Source: Paenibacillus solani
Lineage (GTDB): Bacteria > Bacillota > Bacilli > Paenibacillales > Paenibacillaceae
Assembly: GCF_001277345.1 (NCBI RefSeq)
Contig: NZ_LIUT01000001.1
Location: 2,054,369-2,118,368, forward strand
DNA: 64,000 nucleotides
Direction of reading: 5' to 3'
The notes beneath the pieces are model-generated. The model was not told where the DNA came from. It saw only the letters and a list, made by a program, of their open reading frames with translations, and did no database searches. The number at the start of each line of letters is the position of its first letter. Position 1 is the first letter of the stretch. The position numbers and the translations under genes were made by a program. Of the stretch, positions 1-8,437 are shown one piece after another.

Positions 1-70
1 ATCCCCTCTAAGTTAAGCTCGATTCTCATGATAACATGAGGCTTTTTTCGAGTGTCTACTTTGAGGGGAT
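1..70. repeat. Short inverted-repeat bounded segment, possible IS end
   Basis: ATCCCCTC at 1-8 is the exact inverse of GAGGGGAT at 63-70, and a smaller hairpin (CTCATGATAACATGAG) lies between them. No coding sequence is visible. This could be the tail of an insertion sequence cut by the window edge, or a structured non-coding element; the left context is missing, so this is only a guess. Confidence 0.3.
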
Positions 71-191
71 AATACCATAATTCAGGCTTTTCAGCTTTAA
101 TAAATGTAGACTCTTTTGTTCATTAGATATGCACATTTCGATCTCGCCTATTGTTTCTTCTTTTCACCTTGTAGCTTTTTATCATCATCGT

Positions 192-235
192 TTTAGAAAA
201 ATAAAAACCCATTGGATCTAATCATCAACGGGTTT
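192..235 (-). terminator. Orphan rho-independent terminator
   Basis: Read on the minus strand, AAACCCGTTG pairs with CAATGGGTTT (one G-U pair) around an 11-base loop, followed by a T-rich run (TTATTTTTC). No intact minus-strand gene lies just upstream of it, so it may belong to a deleted gene. The rest of 71-368 shows no supportable gene. Confidence 0.45.
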
Positions 236-368
236 CAAAATTCAATTTTTTTAGTAATTACTGATCTCGGTCATCACCATGAGATATGAGCAGAAGACAT
301 TCTGTTTATGCGAGGTGTCCTAGATGTTGGAACCAGAGTAGCTGACGAATATTAATTAGATTTCAGTA

Positions 369-513
369 TAATCGGTTATCGGACCAAGTTCTTGTCCATT
401 ACGGTAATAGGTACAAGTTCTTGTCCTTGGCTCGGGACAAGAACTTGTACCGTTAAAACAATAAAGTCGCCGAAGCAGCGACTTTCAATGGGACTATGTT
501 TTTGTCCCTCGAC
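369..513 (+). repeat. Family A interspersed repeat, copy 1 (full length)
   Basis: A 17-base arm GGTACAAGTTCTTGTCC at 410-426 is perfectly inverted at 435-451. A second hairpin (AAGTCGC/GCGACTT, about 473-485) follows, and GTTCTTGTCC-like ends bound the element. It lies 3' of the minus-strand serine hydrolase gene. In this copy the second hairpin is altered (cgccgaagcagcg) compared with other copies. Confidence 0.85.
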
Positions 514-611
514 ATTTTGCTATAAATACTAAGTTGTTTCTTCTTATGAGTTTATCCCACACCCTGGATCTACTTCGTCATCCGTAATCTTTTTTCTTTC
601 CCTCATGTAGA

Positions 612-647
612 ACAAGGAGCAAGATCCACGGCCATCTTGCTCCTTGT
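612..647. terminator. Strong hairpin, terminator of the serine hydrolase gene
   Basis: ACAAGGAGCAAGAT at 612-625 pairs perfectly with ATCTTGCTCCTTGT at 634-647 around an 8-base loop. It sits 80 bases past the stop of the minus-strand serine hydrolase. The T-tract is weak on the minus strand and better on the plus strand, so it may act in both directions. Confidence 0.7.
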
Positions 648-726
648 TTGTTGTGTTTAGGTTGTTTTGGAATGTGTCTGGGGATTCGTGCCATTCAACT
701 ATCGTTTTCCGTTACTTTAATGACAT

Positions 727-1782
727 TTATCTCTGCATGATTGCTTCAAATATTTTTTTACCTGTAGAGTCTATCATAGTTCCTTGAGAAGGCTCTTTTT
801 TAGTAATCCATTTTATTAATTGAGCAATATAATAATCCATAAGAGAATTCGTGAAAAAAGAATAATTTGATAGTAATACAATGCCTACACGAAGTTCCTT
901 ATTCAAAGCTAGATAACTATTAAAGCCAGATGTGCCTCCGTTATGCCAGAGTATACATTTATCTAGAAGTTTATCCTCACCCCAGCCAAAATAACGGTTT
1001 GAATTTCCGATCCATATCGGAAGATGACTTTTTTGTAGTGTAGAGGCTATCGGATGATCATCATTTAGATTGGCTTGGACAAATAAACTCAAATCGCTAA
1101 CAGAGGACTTAATCCCCCCAGCTCCTTCATATATAGAAAGATCCCAATGAGGGACTCTTCTGCCAGTTGAAGCATGTCCATTCAAAAACCTGCTATTCTG
1201 TTCTGAATGAAGCATAACGGCTGTCTCATTCATCTTTAATGGTCTCGTAATATATTTTTTTAACAGTTCGTCATACGTACTTCCTGACACCTTACATAGA
1301 ATATTTCCCAGTAAGCCCATACCGATATTGGAATATTCAAACGAACCAATGCTATCCGTGTAGTCAGCATTAGATAAAAAAGCAGTTAAATCTTCCTCGG
1401 TATAAATTGAAAAAGGATTCGATCTTTTTTTAGTCAAAATGTGGTTTGTTGCCAATACAGGTAATCCTGAGGTATGAGTAGCAAGACTTTTCAAGGTAAT
1501 CTTATTCAAATAATCGTTTTTAACGTTTTGCACGAACTTACCAACAACGTCATCCGAGGAAACCAGTTTCTCCTGTTCCATTTCTAATAATAGTATGGAT
1601 GTGAAAACTTTGGTTATGGAGCCGATTTCAAACAACATATTTTCAGGAGGGATCATACTTTTCTTTTTATTATTACTAAATGAATGGTATTCAATATCTT
1701 TCTCCCTAATAATCCCGATAGCAAGATGCAAATGTTTCTTATCTTCCGTGTAATCTGAAACGAAATTTTCTAAATCCTCCAT
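727..1782 (-). CDS. Serine hydrolase, class C beta-lactamase/PBP4* family
   Basis: A 351-residue protein of the beta-lactamase-related serine hydrolase family (PF00144). The three active-site signatures are visible: Ser55-Ile-Thr-Lys58 (nucleophile and general base), Tyr150-Ser-Asn152, and His280-Asn-Gly-Gly-Thr, which takes the place of the KTG triad. Family members act as esterases, D-aminopeptidases or penicillin-interacting proteins; the sequence does not tell which. I see no clear signal peptide, so a cytoplasmic location is likely. The ATG is preceded by AAAGGAGT at good spacing. The gene stands alone, ended by a hairpin at 612-647 and a family A repeat. Confidence 0.85.
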   Translation of the reverse strand: MEDLENFVSDYTEDKKHLHLAIGIIREKDIEYHSFSNNKKKSMIPPENMLFEIGSITKVFTSILLLEMEQEKLVSSDDVVGKFVQNVKNDYLNKITLKSLATHTSGLPVLATNHILTKKRSNPFSIYTEEDLTAFLSNADYTDSIGSFEYSNIGMGLLGNILCKVSGSTYDELLKKYITRPLKMNETAVMLHSEQNSRFLNGHASTGRRVPHWDLSIYEGAGGIKSSVSDLSLFVQANLNDDHPIASTLQKSHLPIWIGNSNRYFGWGEDKLLDKCILWHNGGTSGFNSYLALNKELRVGIVLLSNYSFFTNSLMDYYIAQLIKWITKKEPSQGTMIDSTGKKIFEAIMQR

Positions 1783-1999
1783 TGTAAAAGTTACTCCTTT
1801 TAATTGTATGATTCATACTTGAATGTTGAAATCACGTTAAATCAACCTGTTTTGGAAATCCGAATTATGTATTCGTTACCAACTCTCATTTTTCCTGCCC
1901 CGTTGGCTTAATGGATTAACGGATCAGCGGTGCATCACATATTGGAAATATCCTGCCCGTTAGCTAAATGAATTTGCATGGAAACATAGTTAGATACTT
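1783..1999. other. Intergenic with two fragments of the family B repeat
   Basis: Around 1895-1930 (TCCTGCCCCGTTGGCTTAAT) and 1950-1976 (TCCTGCCCGTTAGCTAAATG) are partial copies of the family B repeat seen complete at 27994, 51375 and 56736. The terminator-like hairpin half is missing or degenerate here. No gene is visible. Confidence 0.5.
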
Positions 2000-2147
2000 A
2001 TCTAATCGGAAATCGGCTCATGTTCTTGTCCTTTACGGCAATCGGTACAAGTTCTTGTCTTTGGCTCAGGACAAGAACTTGTACCGATAAATCAAAAAAG
2101 CCGCTAAAATAGTGACTCTCAATGGGACTATGTTCTTGTCCTGCGAC
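2000..2147 (+). repeat. Family A interspersed repeat, copy 2 (full length)
   Basis: Contains the inverted pair GGTACAAGTTCTTGTC / GACAAGAACTTGTACC (2044-2085), then the hairpin GCCGCTAAAATAGTGAC and the closing TATGTTCTTGTCC. It has the same orientation as every other copy in the window and lies downstream of the phosphoesterase gene that ends at 2331. Confidence 0.88.
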
Positions 2148-2230
2148 ATATTTTTCCCGCTCACAATACATGAAGTTAAGGCCATGCTAACGGCGTTTAG
2201 CAGCGTTTCGAACCATGACTTACTTCTCCA

Positions 2231-2303
2231 TGAAAAACCCTCCATCAATCCGACAGCCGTGTTCACTCTAATGAACCGATGTCGTTCGATGGAGGGTTCT
2301 TTT
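2231..2303 (-). terminator. Terminator of the phosphoesterase gene
   Basis: AACCCTCCATC (2236-2246) pairs perfectly with GATGGAGGGTT (2288-2298); inside the loop CGACA pairs with TGTCG. On the minus strand the stem is followed by five T residues. It lies about 30 bases after the phosphoesterase stop codon. Confidence 0.65.
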
Positions 2304-2330
2304 AAACCATGTTCCAATTATTCAAGCTGC

Positions 2331-3197
2331 TCAGGGTATTCTACATTCAAATCGGGCATTCTCCAGCCACTCGCCAGCAGCAAAATCCCGCCCCCTGACG
2401 ATAACACGATCTTTATAAACATCGATGAACAGCCCCTGACTCCCTTCCTTATGCTCGTCTTCGTCAGTCCATAAGTATGCAACCGACGCGGCGTTAAACA
2501 TATAAGGTAATCGTTCCTGCCCATCGAACATGGTATAGGGCGACTCTAGTTCCCAGTGAGTGTGCCCGGTGAACAGCATAGCGTGCCGGTGCTTGGAGAG
2601 AACTTCCTTGAGTGCTTCGTCTTGAGTAACCCCATACCACCTCTGCGACTCGTAAGATCCCGCGACTGTATCTTTAAGCGGCTGATGCAGGAAGACAAAG
2701 GCCGGACGAGCCGGGTTCTTGCTCTCGCTTAGCTTGCTGTCGAGCCATGACAGCTGAATCTCCGACAAGGAAGCGAATAGCTCTAGCCCTTCCTCGGTTC
2801 CGAGGAAGATAAAGTGATACCCGTTCACCCAGTGATCGTGGTATGCCCCACTCATCCCCGTGGCATCTTGATAAGCTCCCAATTGGGAAAGCCAATGTCC
2901 CCAACCGACATCGTGATTGCCTGAAGCAAAATAACTGACCGGCAATCCGGCACCATGCTCCCTCCATATTCTTTGAAACTCCGCATATTCCTCCGTATGC
3001 CCTTGGTCAGTAATATCGCCCGCGTGCATAATTCCGTCACTGTCTGGCGCCACCCGCTTAATATCTTCGAGTGCCCTTGCCAAATTACGATTGTACGTAT
3101 GTCCGGGATCTGACCTCACGTGCGTATCGGTAATCACCTGAAATTGGAGCAGCACGTTCCCCTCCCGGTTTCTTCCTTCTTCATTCTGCATATTCAA
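2331..3197 (-). CDS. Calcineurin-like metallophosphoesterase
   Basis: A 288-residue cytoplasmic metallophosphoesterase with the complete metal-binding set: Asp24-Thr-His26, Gly60-Asp61, Gly93-Asn-His-Asp96, His171 and Gly211-His-Thr-His214. The family hydrolyses phosphomono- or phosphodiesters with two metal ions; the substrate cannot be read from the sequence. The start is probably TTG at 3197, because GGAGG lies nine bases upstream of it; an ATG three codons in would be 15 bases away. The gene follows the EamA permease at a 32-base gap and is probably co-transcribed with it, ended by the hairpin at 2231-2303. Confidence 0.87.
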   Translation of the reverse strand: MNMQNEEGRNREGNVLLQFQVITDTHVRSDPGHTYNRNLARALEDIKRVAPDSDGIMHAGDITDQGHTEEYAEFQRIWREHGAGLPVSYFASGNHDVGWGHWLSQLGAYQDATGMSGAYHDHWVNGYHFIFLGTEEGLELFASLSEIQLSWLDSKLSESKNPARPAFVFLHQPLKDTVAGSYESQRWYGVTQDEALKEVLSKHRHAMLFTGHTHWELESPYTMFDGQERLPYMFNAASVAYLWTDEDEHKEGSQGLFIDVYKDRVIVRGRDFAAGEWLENARFECRIP

Positions 3198-3229
3198 GCT
3201 CTTCTTCCTCCTTCAAAAATGATTTCTAT

Positions 3230-4102
3230 TTAAATTCCCAACATGCCTACAAGCAAGATGCCGGTAAAAATGATGCTTGCTGATACGATTCGCAGTACCC
3301 CCTTTCCTTCCTTTAGTAACAACACTCCCATCAGGGTACCGAAAACGGTTCCAATTTCTCGAAGAGGTGCTATGTATGTTAATGGCGACATACTCATGGC
3401 GAACAAAAACAACAAATAGGAGCCTGGTGAAAGAATTGCACCTGCTGCCACTAGTTTTCCATGCTCTCTCATCTCTCTCAACCAGCGTACTTCCCCAAAG
3501 CGAATAAAAGGGGCGAGACCCAGCATAAATCCGATATTGGAAATCTCCAGAAGCAAAGTTGGCGAAAAATGCTGGAGATTCACTTTGTCTACCATCACGT
3601 ACGACATCGTGCAGAATCCTACGGCTACGGTATTGAAAAGCACCATTCTCGGGACTTGAAATCGTTGCTTCTTCATCGAGATGCCGCTTGATAGTATGAA
3701 GCCCAAAGCAATCAAGCCGAGTCCTAGCCATCCCCAGACGGATAACCGCTCGTTCAGAAGGACGACTCCGCAAAGAGGCAATAAGAAAGTGGATATCCCC
3801 CTCATCATCGGGTATACCTGGGATAAGTCGCCAAAGGTTAAGGACTTGGATAAGAAATAAGCATATCCCGCCTGAATAAACAGAGACAGAAATAACAGGA
3901 TATAACCTGATAAAGGTGGATTTGCTGCGGCGATTTCGGCAATAAAGCCTGGGAGAAGAATAAGCGAAGTAGGGATATAGATGATAAATAAAAACAACTG
4001 CTTGTTCTCGCTCTTCTTAGCCAACATATTCCATACCGCGTGCGCCATACCAGACCCCAGTACCAATAATACTGCAAGTGAAATAGTTAGTTCTCCTCTC
4101 AT
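3230..4102 (-). CDS. EamA-family (DMT) transporter
   Basis: About 290 residues with ten hydrophobic segments in two repeats of five, the layout of the EamA/drug-metabolite transporter superfamily. The conserved tail of the first repeat ends in the LLNERLSVWGW motif and the second in LLLKEGK. The substrate is unknown. The first in-frame codon is GTG at 4108; I take ATG at 4102. Neither has a clear ribosome site, and AGGAG falls inside the first codons, so translation could begin further in. Direct TTTATGTGT repeats just upstream match those before the DeoR-type gene, suggesting control by that regulator. It is followed closely by the phosphoesterase gene. Confidence 0.82.
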   Translation of the reverse strand: MRGELTISLAVLLVLGSGMAHAVWNMLAKKSENKQLFLFIIYIPTSLILLPGFIAEIAAANPPLSGYILLFLSLFIQAGYAYFLSKSLTFGDLSQVYPMMRGISTFLLPLCGVVLLNERLSVWGWLGLGLIALGFILSSGISMKKQRFQVPRMVLFNTVAVGFCTMSYVMVDKVNLQHFSPTLLLEISNIGFMLGLAPFIRFGEVRWLREMREHGKLVAAGAILSPGSYLLFLFAMSMSPLTYIAPLREIGTVFGTLMGVLLLKEGKGVLRIVSASIIFTGILLVGMLGI

Positions 4103-4125
4103 AAACACAATAATAAGCCCTGATT

Positions 4126-4150
4126 AACACATAAACACACATAAATACAA
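4126..4150 (-). promoter_or_regulatory. Putative DeoR-type operator before the EamA gene
   Basis: On the minus strand this reads as tandem TTTATGTGT-like repeats, with a third half at 4100-4110 overlapping the possible GTG start. DeoR/GlpR-family proteins bind such T/GTGTTT direct repeats. A similar array lies upstream of the DeoR-type gene at 5065-5089. Assignment to that protein is inference. Confidence 0.45.
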
Positions 4151-4200
4151 CCTAGTTCCGATGGTATCATGGGGAATTCTTACTGTCAATTCAAAATGAA

Positions 4201-4229
4201 CAAAAAAAAGAACCTTGACGAAAGGTTCT
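4201..4229 (-). terminator. Terminator of the DeoR-type regulator gene
   Basis: AGAACCTT pairs perfectly with AAGGTTCT (4209-4216 with 4222-4229) around a five-base loop; on the minus strand it is followed by seven T residues. It lies 17 bases after the regulator's stop codon and separates it from the EamA gene, which therefore needs its own promoter. Confidence 0.85.
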
Positions 4230-4245
4230 GCTTGTTCCTGTGATA

Positions 4246-5013
4246 TTAGTTGCAATCGATCTTGATTCCCGCCTCCTTGTATCGTTCAAGAACATCATAT
4301 TCTAGCCGGGAATCCGTTACGATCCGCTCAATCTGATCGAATCTGCACACCGGTGTGAGCGAAACTGCGTTAAACTTGCTGCTGTCTGCAAGTACGATGA
4401 CCCTTTGCGTTCGCTCCAGCATCTTCTTCTTCAATTGAATCTCACTTATGCCGTAATCCGTTAAGCCTTCGGTCAAGGATATGCCACTTACGCTCATAAA
4501 GAACAGATCGGCATGAAACTGTGAGACGAACGATTCGGCAAAATCGCCAACCACGCAACATTCCGAGTTGCGTACCACCCCTCCGATAAAGATAATCGTG
4601 AACTGGGGTTTTACCATAAGTATCGAGGCGATCTGAAAGGAATTGGTCAATATCGTCAATCGATCAAAGCGGGCCATCAATGCCTTGGCGAATTCGGTAT
4701 TTGTGGTGCTTACATCCAGGAACAAGGATTGCCCTTCTTCCACGTAGCGGAGGGCAATCTGGGCCAACTCGCGCTTCTCTTGAAGTCTCTTCATCTCCCG
4801 CACGGTGAAAGGGAGCTCTATCTGATAGTCCACTGCGGGTAGGGTCGCCCCCCCATGAACCCTTTTCAAGAAGCCTTCCTGTTCCAGATATTCCAGATCC
4901 CTTCGAATCGTCTCGAAAGAAACTCCGAATTGCGCAATTAATTCCGATGTCTTGACCGATTGGAATTCATGAAGGAGTTGCATGATTTGTTGATGCCGAT
5001 CATGTACAAGCAT
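4246..5013 (-). CDS. DeoR/GlpR-family transcriptional regulator
   Basis: A 255-residue regulator of the DeoR family. The N-terminal winged helix (about residues 1-60) carries the typical SVKTSELIAQFGVSFETIRRD stretch ending in the recognition helix, followed by the GFLKRVHGGA wing. The C-terminal DeoRC sugar-phosphate sensor domain shows the conserved LFLDVSTTNTEFA and VVLADSSKF motifs. Such proteins repress carbon-use genes and release DNA on binding a phosphorylated sugar. A TTG at 5028 overlaps the GGAGG ribosome site, so ATG at 5013 (spacing eight) is the start. Its likely targets are its own promoter and the EamA-phosphoesterase unit. Confidence 0.88.
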   Translation of the reverse strand: MLVHDRHQQIMQLLHEFQSVKTSELIAQFGVSFETIRRDLEYLEQEGFLKRVHGGATLPAVDYQIELPFTVREMKRLQEKRELAQIALRYVEEGQSLFLDVSTTNTEFAKALMARFDRLTILTNSFQIASILMVKPQFTIIFIGGVVRNSECCVVGDFAESFVSQFHADLFFMSVSGISLTEGLTDYGISEIQLKKKMLERTQRVIVLADSSKFNAVSLTPVCRFDQIERIVTDSRLEYDVLERYKEAGIKIDCN

Positions 5014-5064
5014 TCGATTTTCCTCCAATAATACGACTACGATTCATTTACTAATACAAGAATA

Positions 5065-5089
5065 CCACAAAAACACAAAAACACACATT
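5065..5089 (-). promoter_or_regulatory. Putative DeoR-type operator before the regulator gene
   Basis: On the minus strand this is a run of TGTGTTTTTGTGTTTTTGTG direct repeats, 50 bases upstream of the DeoR-type start. It resembles the array in front of the EamA gene, fitting autoregulation plus control of the neighbour. Confidence 0.45.
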
Positions 5090-5321
5090 CATCTATAAAT
5101 TTAAAAAGCGAGTTCAAATAGCTTTGACCGACCATCTATTGTCTTTCAGCCCATGTCAGGTCAGTGATCTGTTATTTATTTGTTGGACAGTAAGGCTTAC
5201 CAGAACCATCAAAAAGAAGGGTATATGGTGTGTTATTTCCGTTGAATTAGCCACCTTTTGTACATACTTATTCAAAATGTTACCTTAGCACAGCCAGAAA
5301 TATTTTCTTCCTTCGCAACTA

Positions 5322-5426
5322 TTTTTAGTTCTTTTTTCATGACTCGGGATAAGAACTTGTACCAATAAACAAAAAAAGCCGCTAAAATAGCGACTCTCAA
5401 TGGATCTATGTTCTTATCCTCCGACA
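5322..5426 (+). repeat. Family A interspersed repeat, copy 3 (left arm degenerate)
   Basis: Keeps GACTCGGGATAAGAACTTGTACC, the hairpin GCCGCTAAAATAGCGAC and the closing TATGTTCTTATCC, but the left arm of the long palindrome is lost. It lies 60 bases 3' of the minus-strand flavin reductase gene. On the minus strand GTCGCTATTTTAGCGGC is followed by a T-run, a good terminator. Confidence 0.8.
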
Positions 5427-5489
5427 TCTCTTATACATCATATAAAGGTAGAGTAGATTTCTCGTCCGCCCTAATGATAGTAGACCCTG

Positions 5490-6527
5490 CTATTCATCGG
5501 ATACGCCAAGCGCTTTGTTCCGTTCTTTAAACCTCTCATTATGCGACGATACATAAGCCATTCTTGGTGCCTCGGGATCCATGTAATGTTTGGCGCTGTT
5601 AAGCGCTAAGGCCGCATCCGTGAACGCCCCTGCAATGAGGTTGAGCTTGCTTTCGTAATTGACGATGTCACCAGCACCGAAAATGCCCGGCAAGTTCGTC
5701 TCAAGTCTCGGGCTGACGAATATGTTCCAGTCGTCCATATCCAATCCCCAATCCTTGATACCTGTAAAATCGGACTTCAGCCCGTGGTTGACGATAACCT
5801 CGTCTATTTCTAGCTCGTGCGAGTCCCCTGATTCGGTATGGGTAATCGTCACCCGTTCAATCGTCTTTCCGTTGCCGCTGTATAACTGTGTGACTTCATA
5901 TGGCGTAAGCACATCGGCAGAAGACTCCTTCATTCGGACAATGTTTTTCTCATGTCCGCCGAAGCGGTCGCGCCTATGCACGACTATGACTTGAGCAGCG
6001 ATGGAAACCAGCTCGTTCGCCCAATCGACAGCGGAGTTTCCCCCACCCGAAATAAGTACCCGTTTCCCCCTAAAAGGCTCTAGTTCCTGCACGGTATAGT
6101 GAAGATTGGACACCTCATAGCGCTCAGCCCCTTCCAGCTCCAGCTTCGCCATTCGCAGAATGCCTCGGCCGATAGCCAGAATGACCGTACGTGTCCAGTG
6201 CTTCTCCCCCGTTGCCGCCTCCAGAATGTAGGTCGAATCCGCTTGTTTCTCCAATCCGATAATGTGCTGGCCGAATACAATTGTCGGGTCGAACGTCTTC
6301 GCCTGCTCCGACAATTGGGCGATTAACTTCTCGCACAGGATCGGCGTAACCCCTCCAACATCCCAAATCATTTTCTCGGGATAAATAAGCATCCGCCCGC
6401 CCAGCTCGTCTTTCGCTTCTATTAACTTCGTCTTTAAATCCCGCATTCCACTATAAAAGGCAGTATACATTCCCGCAGGACCACCGCCGATAATTGTCAC
6501 ATCGAATAATTCAAGCTGCTCAGTCAA
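5490..6527 (-). CDS. Ferredoxin/flavodoxin-NADP+ reductase, YumC/YcgT type
   Basis: A 345-residue FAD- and NADPH-binding reductase of the thioredoxin-reductase fold. FAD-binding GGGPAG is at residues 14-19, the NADPH-binding [10 protein letters not shown] begins at 161 and a C-terminal GAGD motif is present. The redox-active CxxC of true thioredoxin reductase is missing, as in Bacillus YumC/YcgT enzymes that reduce ferredoxin or flavodoxin. The first ATG/TTG codons of the open frame lie inside a Fur box, so the real start is TTG at 6527, seven bases after GGAGGAGG. Fur control and the neighbouring siderophore genes suggest it supplies electrons for releasing iron from ferric siderophores. Confidence 0.87.
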   Translation of the reverse strand: MTEQLELFDVTIIGGGPAGMYTAFYSGMRDLKTKLIEAKDELGGRMLIYPEKMIWDVGGVTPILCEKLIAQLSEQAKTFDPTIVFGQHIIGLEKQADSTYILEAATGEKHWTRTVILAIGRGILRMAKLELEGAERYEVSNLHYTVQELEPFRGKRVLISGGGNSAVDWANELVSIAAQVIVVHRRDRFGGHEKNIVRMKESSADVLTPYEVTQLYSGNGKTIERVTITHTESGDSHELEIDEVIVNHGLKSDFTGIKDWGLDMDDWNIFVSPRLETNLPGIFGAGDIVNYESKLNLIAGAFTDAALALNSAKHYMDPEAPRMAYVSSHNERFKERNKALGVSDE

Positions 6528-6568
6528 TTGATGTCCTCCTCCAGCCGGCTCATGTAACGTCCATGCTA

Positions 6569-6583
6569 TGATAATCATTATCA
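6569..6583. promoter_or_regulatory. Fur box
   Basis: TGATAATCATTATCA, a perfect 7-1-7 Bacillus-type Fur box, 42 bases upstream of the reductase start codon. It predicts repression when iron is sufficient. Confidence 0.92.
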
Positions 6584-6695
6584 ACCTAATTGTAGCCTCG
6601 GCGACGTGACATTAACAATGGACAAAATCGACGGGTGCTTTATACAAAATACAAAAATGGAGGATTCAGACCTTTCAGTGGCAAGCAAAACCAAA

Positions 6696-8294
6696 TCAAG
6701 CTAACGAACGCAGTATATCATCGATTTTTTTACCGTTGGAAATAATTCCGTTATTCATCCAAGTTAGAAAATCAACCTCGTAAACGCGGTTGTTTCGTAC
6801 AGCCGGCAGATTACGCCACTCTGGCTGCTCCAGCAGTTCCCTCTCCTTTCCTTCTGCTTGGCTATGCCACTTATCGAAAGTAATGAACAGATGATCCGCG
6901 GTTAACGTACGCAGGTCCTCTACAGAGAGATTGAACATGCCCGGCCTATTCGCTTTTGAAGCTACACCGACTGCGGAGTGGGAGCGCAATCCAACATCGC
7001 CATAGAGAACAGTCGAAACAAAGCCTTGCCCTTCATCCGTATATTGAATGATGTGGTCCGCCGAGATACGCAAAAAAGCGACCGTTTCACCTTTCATAAC
7101 CTGACTCAACATAAGACTCGCGCTCCGTGCTTTGAAATCATATTTTGCGATAGCATCTTCGGCCAATTCCGTGCGACCGAAATAATCGGCGACGGTACGG
7201 AACAGCGCACGCCAATTATGGGTCTGCTCACGCAGGATGCACGTGTTGGATATGCGTCGGCACTGAGAATATTGCTGCTGCTCGTAACGATCCATAAGCA
7301 ATATCAAATCCGGCTTATAACCGGAAAGCGCGTCAAAATTGCCGCCATTCTCATCGAACGTCGGAATATGGTTTAAGCCTAAATAGTCTTGTTTTCCCCA
7401 TTTCGCATGCCAATACTGAGCGATAGGCTGCATATCCAGCGCGACTATGAAATCCTCCAAATACGGCGCTACCACTCTAAGCTTTCCCTTGCGGCTGCGA
7501 CGGTATTGTCCGGGCGATATGCCTACCGTCTGCTTGAAACGACGATTGAAATAGTATTCATTGTTGAAACCTACATTCAGCGCAATATCGAGCAGCTTGT
7601 CATCGGTTCTTGCCAGCCACTTCTTGGCTCCATTAATCCGAACTTCATTCAAGTACTGGAGCGGTACTTGACCCGTAGCCTCTTTGAACAGACGAGTATA
7701 CTTCCAGCGATCAATGCCTGCGAGTGAGGCCAGCTCCTCCACGGTCAGAAGCTCACGGTAATTCTGATGAATATGCCGTATGCTAAGCTCTACCCCATGC
7801 CGCTCGATATCCGTTCCCTCATCCTCGGCTGCAGGTGCATTTTGGCGGAATAGAAAGAGCAGCAACTCTTGAAATCTCACAAAACGTTGGAACATCTCGA
7901 GCCCGCCTGTCGCCCCGCGGAGTCCATATAACTCATCAAGCAGCTCCATCGTCTTAGCGAAGGGTGCGCAGGCAAGCTCTTGCTTATCCGGCAGCAAGCT
8001 CGAAGCTGCATCATAGTCGCTCGTTTCGAAGCACAATCGGTAATAGCTGCAGCTCATAACCTTTTGATCAACAGATAACGATCTCCCAGGCCCCTGCAAA
8101 TAGCATTTTCCTTGTCCCGTCCCGCTCGTTACAATGAACAGTTCAAAGCTGTCCTTATCGTTTCTATCGCTACCGTCCAAATCACTTATGTCTGCTTGCT
8201 CGCCCACAACGATCAAGCGGATTGATCGCAGCACATAATGAACTAAAGGAGCTGCCCCGTCTTTTTTGCGCTGTTCAATATCCATCATTACCAT
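6696..8294 (-). CDS. AraC-family regulator with ferric-siderophore-binding domain (Btr-like)
   Basis: A 532-residue fusion. An N-terminal sensor-like part is followed by an AraC double helix-turn-helix (about residues 172-268, ending in VGISPGQYRR) and a C-terminal domain of the periplasmic iron-binding type (about 271-532). The same architecture is known in Bacillus Btr, which binds bacillibactin and activates the feu uptake genes. The QYWHAKWGKQDYL stretch near residue 300 closely matches the adjacent binding lipoprotein (IVQYYNPMWGKQDYL), so both probably bind the same siderophore, one in the cytoplasm and one outside. There is no signal peptide. ATG at 8294 is chosen because AAAAAGG lies six bases upstream; the frame runs further but across a Fur box. 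Confidence 0.88.
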   Translation of the reverse strand: MVMMDIEQRKKDGAAPLVHYVLRSIRLIVVGEQADISDLDGSDRNDKDSFELFIVTSGTGQGKCYLQGPGRSLSVDQKVMSCSYYRLCFETSDYDAASSLLPDKQELACAPFAKTMELLDELYGLRGATGGLEMFQRFVRFQELLLFLFRQNAPAAEDEGTDIERHGVELSIRHIHQNYRELLTVEELASLAGIDRWKYTRLFKEATGQVPLQYLNEVRINGAKKWLARTDDKLLDIALNVGFNNEYYFNRRFKQTVGISPGQYRRSRKGKLRVVAPYLEDFIVALDMQPIAQYWHAKWGKQDYLGLNHIPTFDENGGNFDALSGYKPDLILLMDRYEQQQYSQCRRISNTCILREQTHNWRALFRTVADYFGRTELAEDAIAKYDFKARSASLMLSQVMKGETVAFLRISADHIIQYTDEGQGFVSTVLYGDVGLRSHSAVGVASKANRPGMFNLSVEDLRTLTADHLFITFDKWHSQAEGKERELLEQPEWRNLPAVRNNRVYEVDFLTWMNNGIISNGKKIDDILRSLA

Positions 8295-8310
8295 CAACTG
8301 CCTTTTTAAT

Positions 8311-8325
8311 TGATATTCATTCTCA
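8311..8325. promoter_or_regulatory. Fur box (13 of 15 matches)
   Basis: TGATATTCATTCTCA differs from the palindromic consensus TGATAATNATTATCA at two positions. It lies 17 bases upstream of the Btr-like start codon. Confidence 0.75.
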
Positions 8326-8341
8326 ATGAATATAGTGTAAA

Positions 8342-8384
8342 TCAAAACGAGCCGCCCATCAACCTTCGTTGAGTAGCGGCTCTT
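8342..8384 (-). terminator. Terminator of the siderophore-binding lipoprotein gene
   Basis: GAGCCGC (8349-8355) pairs with GCGGCTC (8376-8382); the inner part also pairs (ATCAAC with GTTGAG). On the minus strand it is followed by GTTTTGATTT. It separates the lipoprotein gene from the Btr-like gene. Confidence 0.65.
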
Positions 8385-8437
8385 TCTCACTTATGGCGAT
8401 GAGTCCCGTCAATGAACTCAATCACTCTTATTTCCTG

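Noticed and set aside
369..2147. Family A repeats as a CRISPR array
   Set aside because: Copies are kilobases apart, about 110-150 bases long and without regular spacers; no cas genes are in the window.
2066..2317. 83-codon minus-strand frame covering a family A repeat
   Set aside because: Most of it is repeat sequence that gives the same residues (VPL.V.ILAAFL) at other copies; no ribosome site or independent coding character.
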